Source of the DNA: SCUD01 sp036824505
Lineage (GTDB): Bacteria; Pseudomonadota; Gammaproteobacteria; Steroidobacterales; Steroidobacteraceae
Assembly: GCA_036824505.1 (NCBI GenBank)
Contig: DAITAA010000003.1
Coordinates: 99,449-163,448 of the forward strand
DNA: 64,000 nt
Direction of reading: 5' to 3'
The notes under the pieces were generated by a model. It saw only the letters and a list, made by a program, of their open reading frames with translations, was not told the DNA's origin and did no database searches. Numbering within the stretch: position 1 is the stretch's first letter; each line of letters starts with the position of its first letter. A program made the position numbers and the translations under genes. Below, piece after piece: positions 20,334-28,479 of the stretch.

Positions 20334-20348
20334 TTTTGCCCTGCAAAA
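20334..20348. promoter_or_regulatory. Palindrome TTTTGC-N3-GCAAAA between thiolase and icmF
   Basis: A perfect 6+6 inverted repeat with a 3-base centre in the divergent intergenic region. It shares both arms and spacing with the palindrome upstream of the SDR gene (12664-12680). It is 75 bases before the icmF ATG. Probably an operator for one regulator controlling both loci; the regulator itself is not identified. Confidence 0.5.
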
Positions 20349-20422
20349 AGTGAAATGTCTCGCGGCTTGGCAGCACGGCCTGCTGCCGCCACACTGTCGG
20401 CGCGGTCCGCTGGAGGTCCGAG

Positions 20423-23400
20423 ATGAGTAGCCCGGCCGAAAGCATCGACAGGGACGCCGACCCGGCGCGGGCACCGCTGCGCTTCATCAGCGCGGCTTCG
20501 CTGTTCGACGGCCACGACGCCGCGATCAACATCATTCGGCGCATCCTGCAGGCTCATGGCGCCGAGGTGATCCACCTGGGCCACAACCGCAGTGTCGCCG
20601 ACATCGTTCGCGCAGCCATCCAGGAAGATGCTGACGGTATCGCTGTCAGCAGCTATCAGGGTGGCCACAACGAATATTTCCGCTACATGGTGGACATGCT
20701 GCGCGAGCGGGGCGCGGGCCATATCAAGGTCGTGGTTGGTGGCGGCGGCACGATCGCCCCAGATGAAATCGAAGAGCTGGAAAGCTATGGCGTCGAGAAG
20801 ATCTACACGCCGGACGACGGCCTGCGGCTCGGTCTCGACGGGATGATCAGCGACGTGCTTGGCCGGGTCAGGGTCGCACGCAGACCGGACTTCGACGGTG
20901 CCAATGTCTCGGCGGATGACCCGGTGGCGCTGGCACGCGCGATATCCGCGCTCGAGCAGAGTGGCGACGAGCAGCTGCTGGCCCGGATTCGCGGGCTTGC
21001 GGCGAAGACCTTGAATCGCCCGCCGGTGCTCGGTATCACCGGCACGGGCGGCGCCGGCAAGTCCTCACTGACCGATGAAATCCTGAACCGCATCGTGCGT
21101 TTCTTTCCGGATCGCAAGGTTGCCATCGTCGCGATGGACCCGACGCGCCGCCGTTCCGGGGGTGCGCTGCTGGGCGACCGGATTCGCATGAATTCGCTCG
21201 CGAACGAGCAGCTTTTCATGCGTTCGCTGGCCACGCGACGCCAGCACCTGGCGACCAGCGCAGTGCTCTCGGACACGGTGCAGCTGCTGAAGTCCGCCGG
21301 ATTCGACCTGATCCTCGTCGAGACCGCAGGCATTGGCCAGAGCGATACCGAAATCGTGGATCTCGTTGATCTCTCGATGTACGTGATGACCAGTGATTAC
21401 GGCGCCGCGAGCCAGCTCGAGAAAATTGACATGCTGGATTTCGCCGACTTCATCGCGCTCAACAAGTTCGAAAAACGCGGCGCGGAAGACGCCTTGCGGG
21501 ACGTACGCAAGCAGGTCGCGCGCAACCGCAAATTGTTCACGACGCCGCCCGAACAGTTGCCGGTCTACCCGACCATTGCGAGCCAGTTCAATGACGCGGG
21601 CGTCAACACGCTGTTCGCGGCGCTGTGCGCGAGGTTGCACGATCAATGGGGCAGGCTGCGGCCCTGGCAGCCGAAGGGGCTTGCGCCGCTCGGCCCGCCG
21701 CATCGCCAGGCGATCATTCCCGGCGAGCGGGTGCGCTACCTCGCGGAAATTGCATCGGGCGGCCGCAAAGCTCACCGGGCGACGCTCGCCGCCGCGGAGG
21801 CGGCAAGCCGCGCGCACGGATTGCATCGTGCTCTGGCCGCTGCGGGCGATCCGGCGCTGCCTGCCGCGCTCGATCGCTATCCGGAGGGCGCGCTGGGCGA
21901 CGGCGATGGCGCATTGTTGAAACTGCGGCGCGAATACAACGCGGCGCTCGACGCAATGGGTACCGAGGGAGTGGCGCTGCTGAAAGCATGGCCGGAACGC
22001 GAGGCGGCCGCAACGGCAGACGAGTACAGCTATCGGGTCCGCGATCGCGAAGTCCGCGGCGAAAATTACACGGTTTCACTCTCGCACCTCCGGCTTCCAA
22101 AGATCGCGACACCGCGCTATCGCGACTGGGGGGACCTGCTGGCATTCCTGCTCACCGAAAACCTGCCTGGATCGTATCCATACACCGGCGGCATCTACCC
22201 GTATCGCCGCGAAGACGAGGATCCCACCCGCATGTTCGCGGGCGAAGGCATGGCGGAGCGAACCAACCGCCGTTTTCATTACGTCGCGGCGGGACACAAG
22301 GGCGCGCGGCTCTCGACGGCCTTCGACTCGACGACGCTTTACGGCGAGGATCCCGACGAGCGTCCGGACATCTACGGGCGGATCGGCAACTCGGGCGTAT
22401 CGATCGCGACGCTCGACGACATGAAGCGCCTCTACTCGGGTTTCGACCTCTGCGCGCCGTCGACTTCTGTCTCGATGACCATCAACGGCCCGGCGCCGAT
22501 GATCCTCGCGATGTTCATGAATACGGCCGTGGACCAGCAGGTCGAGCGTCACTTGCGCGAAAGCGGCCGCTGGCCCGAAGCGGAAGCGAAGATTGCGAAG
22601 CTGTTCCAGGGCCGTGATCGGCCGCGTTATCGCGGCGAGCTGCCGCCCGGTCATGATGGCAGCGGCCTGGGGCTGCTCGGCATCAGCGGCGACCAGCTCG
22701 TCGATGTCGAGACCTACCGGAGGATCCGCGCGGATGCGGTCGCGCGAGTGCGCGGCACGGTGCAGGCCGACATCCTGAAGGAGGACCAGGCGCAGAATAC
22801 CTGCATTTTCTCGACCGAATTTGCGCTCAGGATGATGGGCGACATGCAGCAGTACTTCATCGACAACCGCGTGCGGAACTTCTACTCGGTGTCGATCTCC
22901 GGCTATCACATCGCCGAAGCCGGCGCGAACCCGGTCTCGCAGCTTGCGTTCACGCTGGCGAATGGCTTCACGATTGTCGAGTACTACCTGTCGCGCGGCA
23001 TGAGCATCGACGATTTCGCACCGAACCTGTCGTTCTTCTTCTCGAATGGCATGGACCCTGAATACGCGGTGATCGGCCGGGTCGCGCGCCGTATCTGGGC
23101 GCGTGCGATGCGTGATCGCTATGGCGCGGGGCCGCGCAGCCAGATGCTGAAGTACCACGTGCAGACGTCCGGCCGTTCGCTGCACGCGCGCGAGATCCAG
23201 TTCAACGACATCCGCACGACGCTGCAGGCCATGTACGCGCTTTTTGACAGCTGCAACAGCCTGCACACCAATGCCTATGACGAGGCGATCACGACGCCGA
23301 CCGAGGAAAGCGTGCGAAGGGCGGTCGCGATCCAGCTGATCATCGCGCGTGAGCTCGGCCTCAACCAGAACCAGAATCCCTGGCAGGGTTCATTTGTGCT

Positions 23401-23854
23401 CGAGCGCCTGACCGAATTGGTCGAAGAAGCCGTTTACCGGGAATTCGACAGCATCTCGGAACGCGGCGGCGTGCTGGGTGCGATGGAGACCATGTACCAG
23501 CGCGGCAAGATCCAGGAAGAGTCGCTTTACTACGAGCACAAGAAGCACGATGGCAGCCTACCGATCGTCGGCGTCAACACATTCCTGCCGGAGCACGCAA
23601 ATCCCGACGAGAACCGGCACGCCGAGCTGATCCGCTCAACCGAGCAGGAAAAGCAGGCCCAGGTGATCGCGGTGCGCGCATTCAATGCGGCGCATGCGAG
23701 CGCCCGGGAAGCGGCATTGCAGCGCCTGCAGGCGACGGCCGCAACCGGTGGCAATGTGTTCGGTGAGCTGATGGAGACCGTCAAAGCGGCGTCGCTGGGC
23801 CGCATTTCCCGCGCGCTCTACGCCGTCGGGGGCCAGTACCGCCGCAACATGTAA
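20423..23854 (+). CDS. icmF: Fused B12-dependent acyl-CoA mutase with G-protein chaperone (IcmF type)
   Basis: 1143 residues in three blocks. Residues 20-150 are a cobalamin domain with the ligand His31 in DGHDAA. Residues 200-430 are a MeaB-like GTPase with Walker A GTGGAGKS at 207-214. From about 540 to the end is the acyl-CoA mutase TIM barrel, including the ICM-type stretch KEDQAQNTCIF. IcmF enzymes interconvert isobutyryl- and butyryl-CoA (also isovaleryl- and pivalyl-CoA), and the built-in G-domain guards B12 loading. The protein is about 50 residues longer than the best-known enzymes, mainly from a segment around residues 735-780. Tyr592 stands where ICM enzymes usually have Phe; Gln791 is ICM-like. 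A REP hairpin follows the stop directly. Confidence 0.93.
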   Translation: MSSPAESIDRDADPARAPLRFISAASLFDGHDAAINIIRRILQAHGAEVIHLGHNRSVADIVRAAIQEDADGIAVSSYQGGHNEYFRYMVDMLRERGAGHIKVVVGGGGTIAPDEIEELESYGVEKIYTPDDGLRLGLDGMISDVLGRVRVARRPDFDGANVSADDPVALARAISALEQSGDEQLLARIRGLAAKTLNRPPVLGITGTGGAGKSSLTDEILNRIVRFFPDRKVAIVAMDPTRRRSGGALLGDRIRMNSLANEQLFMRSLATRRQHLATSAVLSDTVQLLKSAGFDLILVETAGIGQSDTEIVDLVDLSMYVMTSDYGAASQLEKIDMLDFADFIALNKFEKRGAEDALRDVRKQVARNRKLFTTPPEQLPVYPTIASQFNDAGVNTLFAALCARLHDQWGRLRPWQPKGLAPLGPPHRQAIIPGERVRYLAEIASGGRKAHRATLAAAEAASRAHGLHRALAAAGDPALPAALDRYPEGALGDGDGALLKLRREYNAALDAMGTEGVALLKAWPEREAAATADEYSYRVRDREVRGENYTVSLSHLRLPKIATPRYRDWGDLLAFLLTENLPGSYPYTGGIYPYRREDEDPTRMFAGEGMAERTNRRFHYVAAGHKGARLSTAFDSTTLYGEDPDERPDIYGRIGNSGVSIATLDDMKRLYSGFDLCAPSTSVSMTINGPAPMILAMFMNTAVDQQVERHLRESGRWPEAEAKIAKLFQGRDRPRYRGELPPGHDGSGLGLLGISGDQLVDVETYRRIRADAVARVRGTVQADILKEDQAQNTCIFSTEFALRMMGDMQQYFIDNRVRNFYSVSISGYHIAEAGANPVSQLAFTLANGFTIVEYYLSRGMSIDDFAPNLSFFFSNGMDPEYAVIGRVARRIWARAMRDRYGAGPRSQMLKYHVQTSGRSLHAREIQFNDIRTTLQAMYALFDSCNSLHTNAYDEAITTPTEESVRRAVAIQLIIARELGLNQNQNPWQGSFVLERLTELVEEAVYREFDSISERGGVLGAMETMYQRGKIQEESLYYEHKKHDGSLPIVGVNTFLPEHANPDENRHAELIRSTEQEKQAQVIAVRAFNAAHASAREAALQRLQATAATGGNVFGELMETVKAASLGRISRALYAVGGQYRRNM

Positions 23855-23872
23855 AAGGGGACGCGCCCCTTT
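23854..23872. repeat. REP-like hairpin after icmF
   Basis: AAAGGGG and CCCCTTT form a 7-bp stem with loop ACGCG, beginning on the last base of the icmF stop codon and followed by ATT. The same sequence in inverted form ends the RAYT gene 800 bases on. Variants of it lie between der and xseA. It may also serve as a transcription terminator for icmF. Confidence 0.7.
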
Positions 23873-23888
23873 ATTGCGCCCCTTTATT
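23863..23888. repeat. Perfect 13-base tandem duplication
   Basis: GCGCCCCTTTATT occurs twice head to tail (23863-23875 and 23876-23888). It duplicates the right arm of the REP hairpin, so part of the element was copied. Confidence 0.8.
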
Positions 23889-23977
23889 GAGCGAGAAGCT
23901 TTCTGGTCACGCGATTCTCGGTATTCGCGGTTATTAGACGTTCCAGCCTTGCAGGTCCCCGGTGCTAGCGTCGACGC

Positions 23978-24685
23978 ATGCCTCGACAAGCGCGTGTGGT
24001 GTTCGCGGGCGTGCCCCATCACGTTACCCAGCGGGGGAATCGTCGTGAGCGGGTGTTTTTCACGGAGGGCGATCGCAATGTCTATCTGGAATGGCTACGG
24101 GAGTATGCGACGAGAAATGGAGTCGGCGTGCTTGCATACTGCCTGATGACGAACCACGTGCACTTGGTCGTCGTACCTGCGACCAAAGACGGGTTGCATC
24201 GGACCCTCAGGCCATTGCACGCACGTTACGCGCAACGCATCAACCGTTCGAGGAATTGGAAAGGGCATGTTTGGCAGGGTCGTTACTTCTCTTCCGCGCT
24301 GGACGCGCCTTTCCTGTTGGCGGCGATCCGCTATGTCGAGCGCAACCCGGTCCGGGCTCGAATGATCGACTGGGCGGAGGAATATCCTTGGTCCAGTGCC
24401 GCTGCGCATTGTGGCCTGAAGACCGACCCGGTCTTGAGCATTGTCTCGAAGTGGCAGCGGCAGCTGGATTGCATCAAGGATTGGTCGGCCTGGCTCGCCG
24501 AAGGCGACGAACAACCAGGCCTGGATACCCTGCGGCGCCATGCCGAAAGGTGCCTGCCGTGCGGCTCGCAGGAGTTCGTCAAGGCGATGGAAGATTTCAC
24601 TGGGCGCTCACTCCGATGCCGGCCACGAGGGCGGCCAGCAGGGTCGAACGGGCGCCAAGCCGAAATAGGGGCGCGTCCCCTTTAG
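23978..24685 (+). CDS. REP-associated tyrosine transposase (RAYT, IS200/IS605-like domestic transposase)
   Basis: A 235-residue Y1-type HUH nuclease. The HUH pair is His60-Val-His62 in MTNHVHLVVV, and the likely catalytic tyrosine is Tyr119 in IRYVERNPVRA, the hallmark block of RAYTs. The N-terminus MPRQARVVFAGVPHHVTQRGN is typical. RAYTs nick single-stranded REP hairpins and spread them, but are themselves single-copy chromosomal genes. Inverted REP copies bracket the gene: one right after icmF and one forming its own last codons. Its end overlaps the convergent plsC gene by four bases. The gene appears intact. Confidence 0.92.
   Translation: MPRQARVVFAGVPHHVTQRGNRRERVFFTEGDRNVYLEWLREYATRNGVGVLAYCLMTNHVHLVVVPATKDGLHRTLRPLHARYAQRINRSRNWKGHVWQGRYFSSALDAPFLLAAIRYVERNPVRARMIDWAEEYPWSSAAAHCGLKTDPVLSIVSKWQRQLDCIKDWSAWLAEGDEQPGLDTLRRHAERCLPCGSQEFVKAMEDFTGRSLRCRPRGRPAGSNGRQAEIGARPL
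24667..24681. repeat. REP-like hairpin at the end of the RAYT gene (inverted copy)
   Basis: AGGGG and CCCCT around loop CGCGT. With its flanks it is the reverse complement of the REP core after icmF. It encodes the last residues of the RAYT and ends directly at the plsC stop, so it also lies between convergent genes. Confidence 0.7.
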
Positions 24686-25395
24686 AGGAGCGGTTCCGGC
24701 AGCGCGGTCGCGATGCGCTCCCGGGCGGCGTCCCGCAGCCTGGGAGCCAGCTTCCCGGAGGTGCCAGCCGCAATCGGCTCGAGCACCTCGACCTCGACGC
24801 GAGACCAGCGGGGCACGAAAGTCTTCGCGCGCAGCGCGCGGCGGGTGCCACGGATGGCGAGCGGTACCACCGGCACCCCGGCTCGTTCCGCCATCGCAAA
24901 AGCCCCGGTGTGGAAGCGCGCGACGCCAGTCCGGGCGCTGAAGGTCCCTTCCGGAAAGAATGCGACGGACTCGCCCTGGGTGACGGCGCGCAGGATGCGT
25001 CGGGCGTCGTTGCCCCCCTCATGGCGGTTGCCGCGGTCGACGAAATGATGGTCGAGCTGCCTCATGAGCGTCCCCGCCAGCGGGATGCGTGACGCTTCTT
25101 TCTTGATCACGAAGCCAAACCGTGGCGGCAGGACGGCGAACAGCAGCGGCCCATCAAGGTAACTTGCGTGATTTGCGACCACGATGCAGGGGCCGTTCGG
25201 CAAGCGGTCCATGCCGATCCGGTGCACCGGCAAGCCACAAAGCAGGAAGAATGACCGGCAGATGAACCCGGCCGCGCCGCGCCGCTGTGAAACCTTCGGC
25301 AACGCGAGCACCGGCACGGCCACGATCAACAGCAGCAAGACCACCATCAGCCAGGCGTAGAGCCCCCAGAGCAGGCGCAGCGGATTGGCGGTCAT
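24682..25395 (-). CDS. plsC: 1-acyl-sn-glycerol-3-phosphate acyltransferase (PlsC family)
   Basis: 237 residues with an N-terminal membrane helix (residues 8-32). The acyltransferase motif I is NHASYLD (His76, Asp81) and motif III is FFPEGTFS (about 146-153). It adds the second acyl chain to lysophosphatidic acid, giving phosphatidic acid at the inner membrane. It is a single gene divergent from xerD and convergent with the RAYT. Related paralogues act on other lysophospholipids or ornithine lipids, so the family is certain but the exact acceptor is not. Confidence 0.88.
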   Translation of the reverse strand: MTANPLRLLWGLYAWLMVVLLLLIVAVPVLALPKVSQRRGAAGFICRSFFLLCGLPVHRIGMDRLPNGPCIVVANHASYLDGPLLFAVLPPRFGFVIKKEASRIPLAGTLMRQLDHHFVDRGNRHEGGNDARRILRAVTQGESVAFFPEGTFSARTGVARFHTGAFAMAERAGVPVVPLAIRGTRRALRAKTFVPRWSRVEVEVLEPIAAGTSGKLAPRLRDAARERIATALPEPLL

Positions 25396-25595
25396 CGCTT
25401 CCCGCCGGGCGGCCGATGAGGGTACTGTGAACTGGTTCCAGTTATGTTAATGGTCATCGGCGTATGTGAGACCGGTCACGTTCGACCGCAGCGGAGGCAA
25501 ACCATACTGCGCCTGCATTCTGTCGCACCGGGCCGCCGCCCGCCATCGTCTGGTAATGGCTGTGCCCGGATCAGCGAACAGAGCAGGGCAAGTCT

Positions 25596-26555
25596 ATGAG
25601 CGCAGCCATGAAGTCCTCGACATCGGCACGCGCCGCGACGCTCGCGGCGATTGAAACGGCGGATGGTTCTGTCGAGCCGATGATCGTCCGGTTCCTCGAT
25701 GCAGTCTGGATGGAGCGCGGGCTGTCGCCCAATACGCTCGCCGCCTACCGCGCCGACCTGACGGCGCTGTCGCGCTGGTTGCGTCAGCGCGGTACGGCCA
25801 TGACTCGTACGACGCGCAACGATCTGCTCGGATTCATCGCCTGGCGAGTCGAGACGGGGGCGCGGCCGCGCTCTACGGCGCGCCAGTTGTCGAGTTTTCG
25901 ACGCTTTTTCCGCTATCTGGTCCGCGAGGGCGTCATCAAGGAAGATCCGACGGCGCAGATTGCGATGCCGAAGATCGGCCGTTCGCTGCCGAAGTCGCTG
26001 ACCGAAGCCCAGGTGGATGCGCTGCTCGCCGCACCGCAGACCAGCGATCCGCTCGGCTACCGCGACCGCGCCATGCTCGAAGTGCTTTACGCGACCGGCC
26101 TCCGGGTCTCCGAACTGGTGAGCCTCAAGCATGGCCAGGTCAATCAGAATCAGGGCGTGATTCGCATCGTTGGCAAGGGCAATCGCGAGAGACTCATTCC
26201 GCTCGGCGAGGAAGCGGTGCGCTGGCTCAGCGAATTCGTGCGCGGCGCGCGCAGCGAGATCCTGCTCGACCGCCAGACCGACCACCTGTTCCCGACCCGG
26301 CGCGGCGACCGCATGACACGCCAGGCCTTCTGGCACATCATCAAGCGCTACGCGAAGAAGGCCGGTATCGACCGGGAACTGTCGCCACACACGCTCCGGC
26401 ATGCCTTTGCGACGCACCTGCTGAATCACGGTGCCGATCTGCGGGTCGTGCAGATGCTGCTCGGCCACAGCGACCTGTCCACGACCCAGATCTACACCCA
26501 TGTGGCCCGCGAGCGCATGAAAGAGCTGCACGCGCAACACCACCCGCGCGGCTGA
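25596..26555 (+). CDS. xerD: Site-specific tyrosine recombinase XerD
   Basis: 319 residues. N-terminal SAM-like core-binding domain (about 28-112) and C-terminal catalytic domain with the full set Arg170, Lys194, His265, Arg268, His291 and Tyr300 (GLRVSEL, HTLRHAF, LLGHSDLSTTQIYTH). It acts with XerC and FtsK at dif to resolve chromosome dimers. The adjacent dsbC downstream is the same neighbour as in many Gammaproteobacteria, which supports XerD over a phage integrase. The N-terminal 25 residues are a little longer than usual; Met5 is another possible start. Confidence 0.94.
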   Translation: MSAAMKSSTSARAATLAAIETADGSVEPMIVRFLDAVWMERGLSPNTLAAYRADLTALSRWLRQRGTAMTRTTRNDLLGFIAWRVETGARPRSTARQLSSFRRFFRYLVREGVIKEDPTAQIAMPKIGRSLPKSLTEAQVDALLAAPQTSDPLGYRDRAMLEVLYATGLRVSELVSLKHGQVNQNQGVIRIVGKGNRERLIPLGEEAVRWLSEFVRGARSEILLDRQTDHLFPTRRGDRMTRQAFWHIIKRYAKKAGIDRELSPHTLRHAFATHLLNHGADLRVVQMLLGHSDLSTTQIYTHVARERMKELHAQHHPRG

Positions 26556-26603
26556 TAGAATACCGGGCGGTGAACCGCGCCCCGGTGCCGCGGTCCAACC
26601 CGC

Positions 26604-27377
26604 ATGAAACCGCCCGTCGAGAGCCACGTGAACCATCAAGTCCGAATCCTGCCGTCCGTCGCTGTGCTGGTCCTGCTGCTGGCAGCGCCGGTCGCTTTGA
26701 CCCAGGCCGCGCCCAAGCCTGACGTGCGCGCCGAAATCGCTCGCCGCCTGGACGTGAAGGTCGAAGAAGTCCAGCCCTCGCCGGTTCCCGGCCTGTACGA
26801 GGTCCGCAACGGCCCCGATGTCGGATACGTGTCAGTGGACGGTCGTTTTTACCTCGACGGCGACATCTTTGACATGCAGACCAAGGACAACCTGACCGAG
26901 ACCCGCCGCCAGCAAGGCAGGCTCGACCTGCTGTCAAAGGTTTCGGATGCGGACGCGATCGTGTTCACGCCGCAGGGCCCGACCCGGCACACGGTGACGG
27001 TATTCACGGATATCGATTGTCCTTATTGCCGCCGCATGCACCAGGAAATGGCTGAGTTGAACCGGCTTGGCATCCGCGTCCGCTACCTGATGTTTCCGCG
27101 CAGCGGCCCCGACACCGATTCCTGGCGCAAGGCGGAAGCGGTGTGGTGCAGCGCCGATCGTCGCGATGCGCTGACTCGTGCCAAGCGCGGCGAAGTCATC
27201 AAGGCGCCGGCTTGCAAGGCGCCCATTGCCGAGCAATATGCACTGGGTCGCACGATGGGGATCCGCGGGACACCGGCGATCATCACCGACAAGGGCGAAT
27301 ACGTGGACCACTACGTCCCGGCGGCCCAACTTGGCGAGTACCTGTCCGCGCCCGCCGCGGCTGTGGCGTCCGACTGA
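26604..27377 (+). CDS. dsbC: Thiol:disulfide interchange protein DsbC
   Basis: 257 residues with a signal peptide (hydrophobic core LPSVAVLVLLLAAPVAL, cleavage near residue 36). A short N-terminal dimerisation domain (about 38-95) is followed by a thioredoxin fold with Cys139-Pro-Tyr-Cys142. The cis-proline segment is GIRGTPAII. DsbC is the periplasmic disulfide isomerase kept reduced by DsbD. It follows xerD by 48 bases; a TAGAAT at 26557 could be a -10 box for it. Its stop lies four bases from that of the convergent ferredoxin. Confidence 0.94.
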   Translation: MKPPVESHVNHQVRILPSVAVLVLLLAAPVALTQAAPKPDVRAEIARRLDVKVEEVQPSPVPGLYEVRNGPDVGYVSVDGRFYLDGDIFDMQTKDNLTETRRQQGRLDLLSKVSDADAIVFTPQGPTRHTVTVFTDIDCPYCRRMHQEMAELNRLGIRVRYLMFPRSGPDTDSWRKAEAVWCSADRRDALTRAKRGEVIKAPACKAPIAEQYALGRTMGIRGTPAIITDKGEYVDHYVPAAQLGEYLSAPAAAVASD

Positions 27378-27381
27378 TCCT

Positions 27382-27705
27382 TCAACGCTCGAGCAGCGGC
27401 AGCTTGTTGGGAACGTCCTTCCACGCATCCGCATCGGCGGGTGGCTCGCCGCGCTGCGTGATCACCGGCCATTCGCGTGAGAGTTCGGCGTTCAGGGCCA
27501 GGAACTGCTCCTGACCGGCCGGGATCTCCTCCTCGGAAAAAATCGCTTCGATGGGGCATTCGGGCTCGCAGAGCGTGCAGTCAATGCATTCTTCGGGGTC
27601 GATGACCAGGAAGTTCGGCCCTTCGTGGAAGCAGTCCACCGGGCAGACCTCCACGCAGTCCATGTACTTGCACTTGATGCAGCTTTCGGTAACGACGAAT
27701 GTCAT
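27382..27705 (-). CDS. fdxA: 7Fe ferredoxin FdxA
   Basis: 107 residues beginning MTFVVTESCIKCKYMDC, the standard start of Azotobacter-type FdxA. Cysteines at 9, 17 and 50 fit a 3Fe-4S cluster and those at 21, 40, 43 and 46 a 4Fe-4S cluster, with Cys12 and Cys25 in addition. The conserved C-terminal extension (about 60-107) is present. It is a low-potential electron carrier of the cytoplasm, with partners unknown in most bacteria. The frame stays open upstream to 27882, but that part overlaps the Nudix gene and is not coding. Confidence 0.95.
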   Translation of the reverse strand: MTFVVTESCIKCKYMDCVEVCPVDCFHEGPNFLVIDPEECIDCTLCEPECPIEAIFSEEEIPAGQEQFLALNAELSREWPVITQRGEPPADADAWKDVPNKLPLLER

Positions 27706-27775
27706 CCCGGTGACTCCAGGCTGGTTTTGCAGCGGCGCGCATTGTGCCACAGGCGCATCGGCAAGGCAGTCGGCC

Positions 27776-28318
27776 TCAGCCCGCGATGCGCCGGTCGATG
27801 GTGGTGAAATGCACGCCCTGCGTGCCTGAGACCCGGTCCTCGAGGTATCTGGCAAGCGCGAACGTGACGCTCGGGAATGCAATCTCCGGCCACGGTATCT
27901 CCGCCTCCGTGCAGAGCATTACTTCCAGACTCTCGACGCCGATACCGTAGGAGGGCTCTTCCAGCCTGGCCCGGAACATCACGTGCACCTGATGTGCATG
28001 CAGAACGTGCGCGATCGCGCAGAGACTGCCGATCTCGACGCGTGCCAGCGCCTCCTCCCAGCATTCCCGCGCCGCCGCCTGCTGCAGGGTTTCCTCGTTC
28101 TCCATGAAACCAGCGGGAATGGTCCAATAGCCCCGCCGCGGCTCGATCGCGCGCCGGCACAGCAGGATCCTGCCCTCGTGCTCAGGGACGCATCCGGCCA
28201 CCAATTTGGGGTTTTCGTAATGGATGGTGCCGCAGGCCGTGCAGACCTTGCGCTCAAGATGGTCGCCATCCGGAATGCGAAGAGTGACGCGCGCACCGCA
28301 GCTGGAGCAGAAGTTCAT
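27776..28318 (-). CDS. Nudix hydrolase with N-terminal zinc ribbon
   Basis: 180 residues. The first 30 form a zinc ribbon (CSSC and CTAC pairs), and the Nudix box is GFMENEETLQQAAARECWEE. After EE the box continues ALARV rather than x-Gly-hydrophobic, a deviation also seen in related zinc-ribbon Nudix proteins. Such enzymes split nucleoside diphosphates linked to another group (ADP-ribose, NAD(H) and similar); the substrate is unknown. The Met at 28318 begins the zinc ribbon; longer readings cross the tRNA gene and are excluded. Confidence 0.86.
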   Translation of the reverse strand: MNFCSSCGARVTLRIPDGDHLERKVCTACGTIHYENPKLVAGCVPEHEGRILLCRRAIEPRRGYWTIPAGFMENEETLQQAAARECWEEALARVEIGSLCAIAHVLHAHQVHVMFRARLEEPSYGIGVESLEVMLCTEAEIPWPEIAFPSVTFALARYLEDRVSGTQGVHFTTIDRRIAG

Positions 28319-28327
28319 GGCCCGATT

Positions 28328-28333
28328 TATACT
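28328..28333 (+). promoter_or_regulatory. Putative -10 box TATACT for tRNA-Leu
   Basis: TATACT lies 13 bases before the mature tRNA 5' end, in the gap between the divergent Nudix gene and the tRNA. No good -35 box is seen at 16-18 bases, and that stretch overlaps the Nudix start. Confidence 0.4.
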
Positions 28334-28346
28334 CGCCCTCCGCACC

Positions 28347-28433
28347 GCCGGGGTGGTGGAATTGGTAGACACAGCAGACTCAAAATCTGCCGACCGCAAG
28401 GTCATGCGAGTTCGATTCTCGCCCTCGGCACCA
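28347..28433 (+). tRNA. tRNA-Leu (anticodon CAA)
   Basis: 87 nt including an encoded CCA. The acceptor arms GCCGGGG and CCTCGGC pair over 7 bp with one G-U. The anticodon stem is GCAGA/TCTGC with loop CTCAAAA, so the anticodon is CAA and it reads UUG. The T arm is GCGAG TTCGATT CTCGC. The long variable arm (CGACCGCAAGGTCATG region) is typical of class II tRNAs such as Leu. Confidence 0.97.
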
Positions 28434-28479
28434 GAATAATGCGACCTTTTCCGCACCCGAGGCATCTAATAATGACCTG

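Noticed and set aside
20250..20422. Cobalamin riboswitch before the B12-dependent mutase
   Set aside because: The gap is only 173 bases and no B12-box-like conserved sequence or multi-arm fold was visible; only the palindrome stands out.
25596..26555. Tyrosine recombinase as integrase of a mobile island
   Set aside because: Sequence and the dsbC neighbour identify chromosomal XerD; no attachment repeats or phage genes are near.
28347..28433. tRNA-Leu as an island attachment site
   Set aside because: The genes after it form a compact sigma operon followed by the conserved queA cluster; no integrase and no copy of the tRNA 3' end were noticed.
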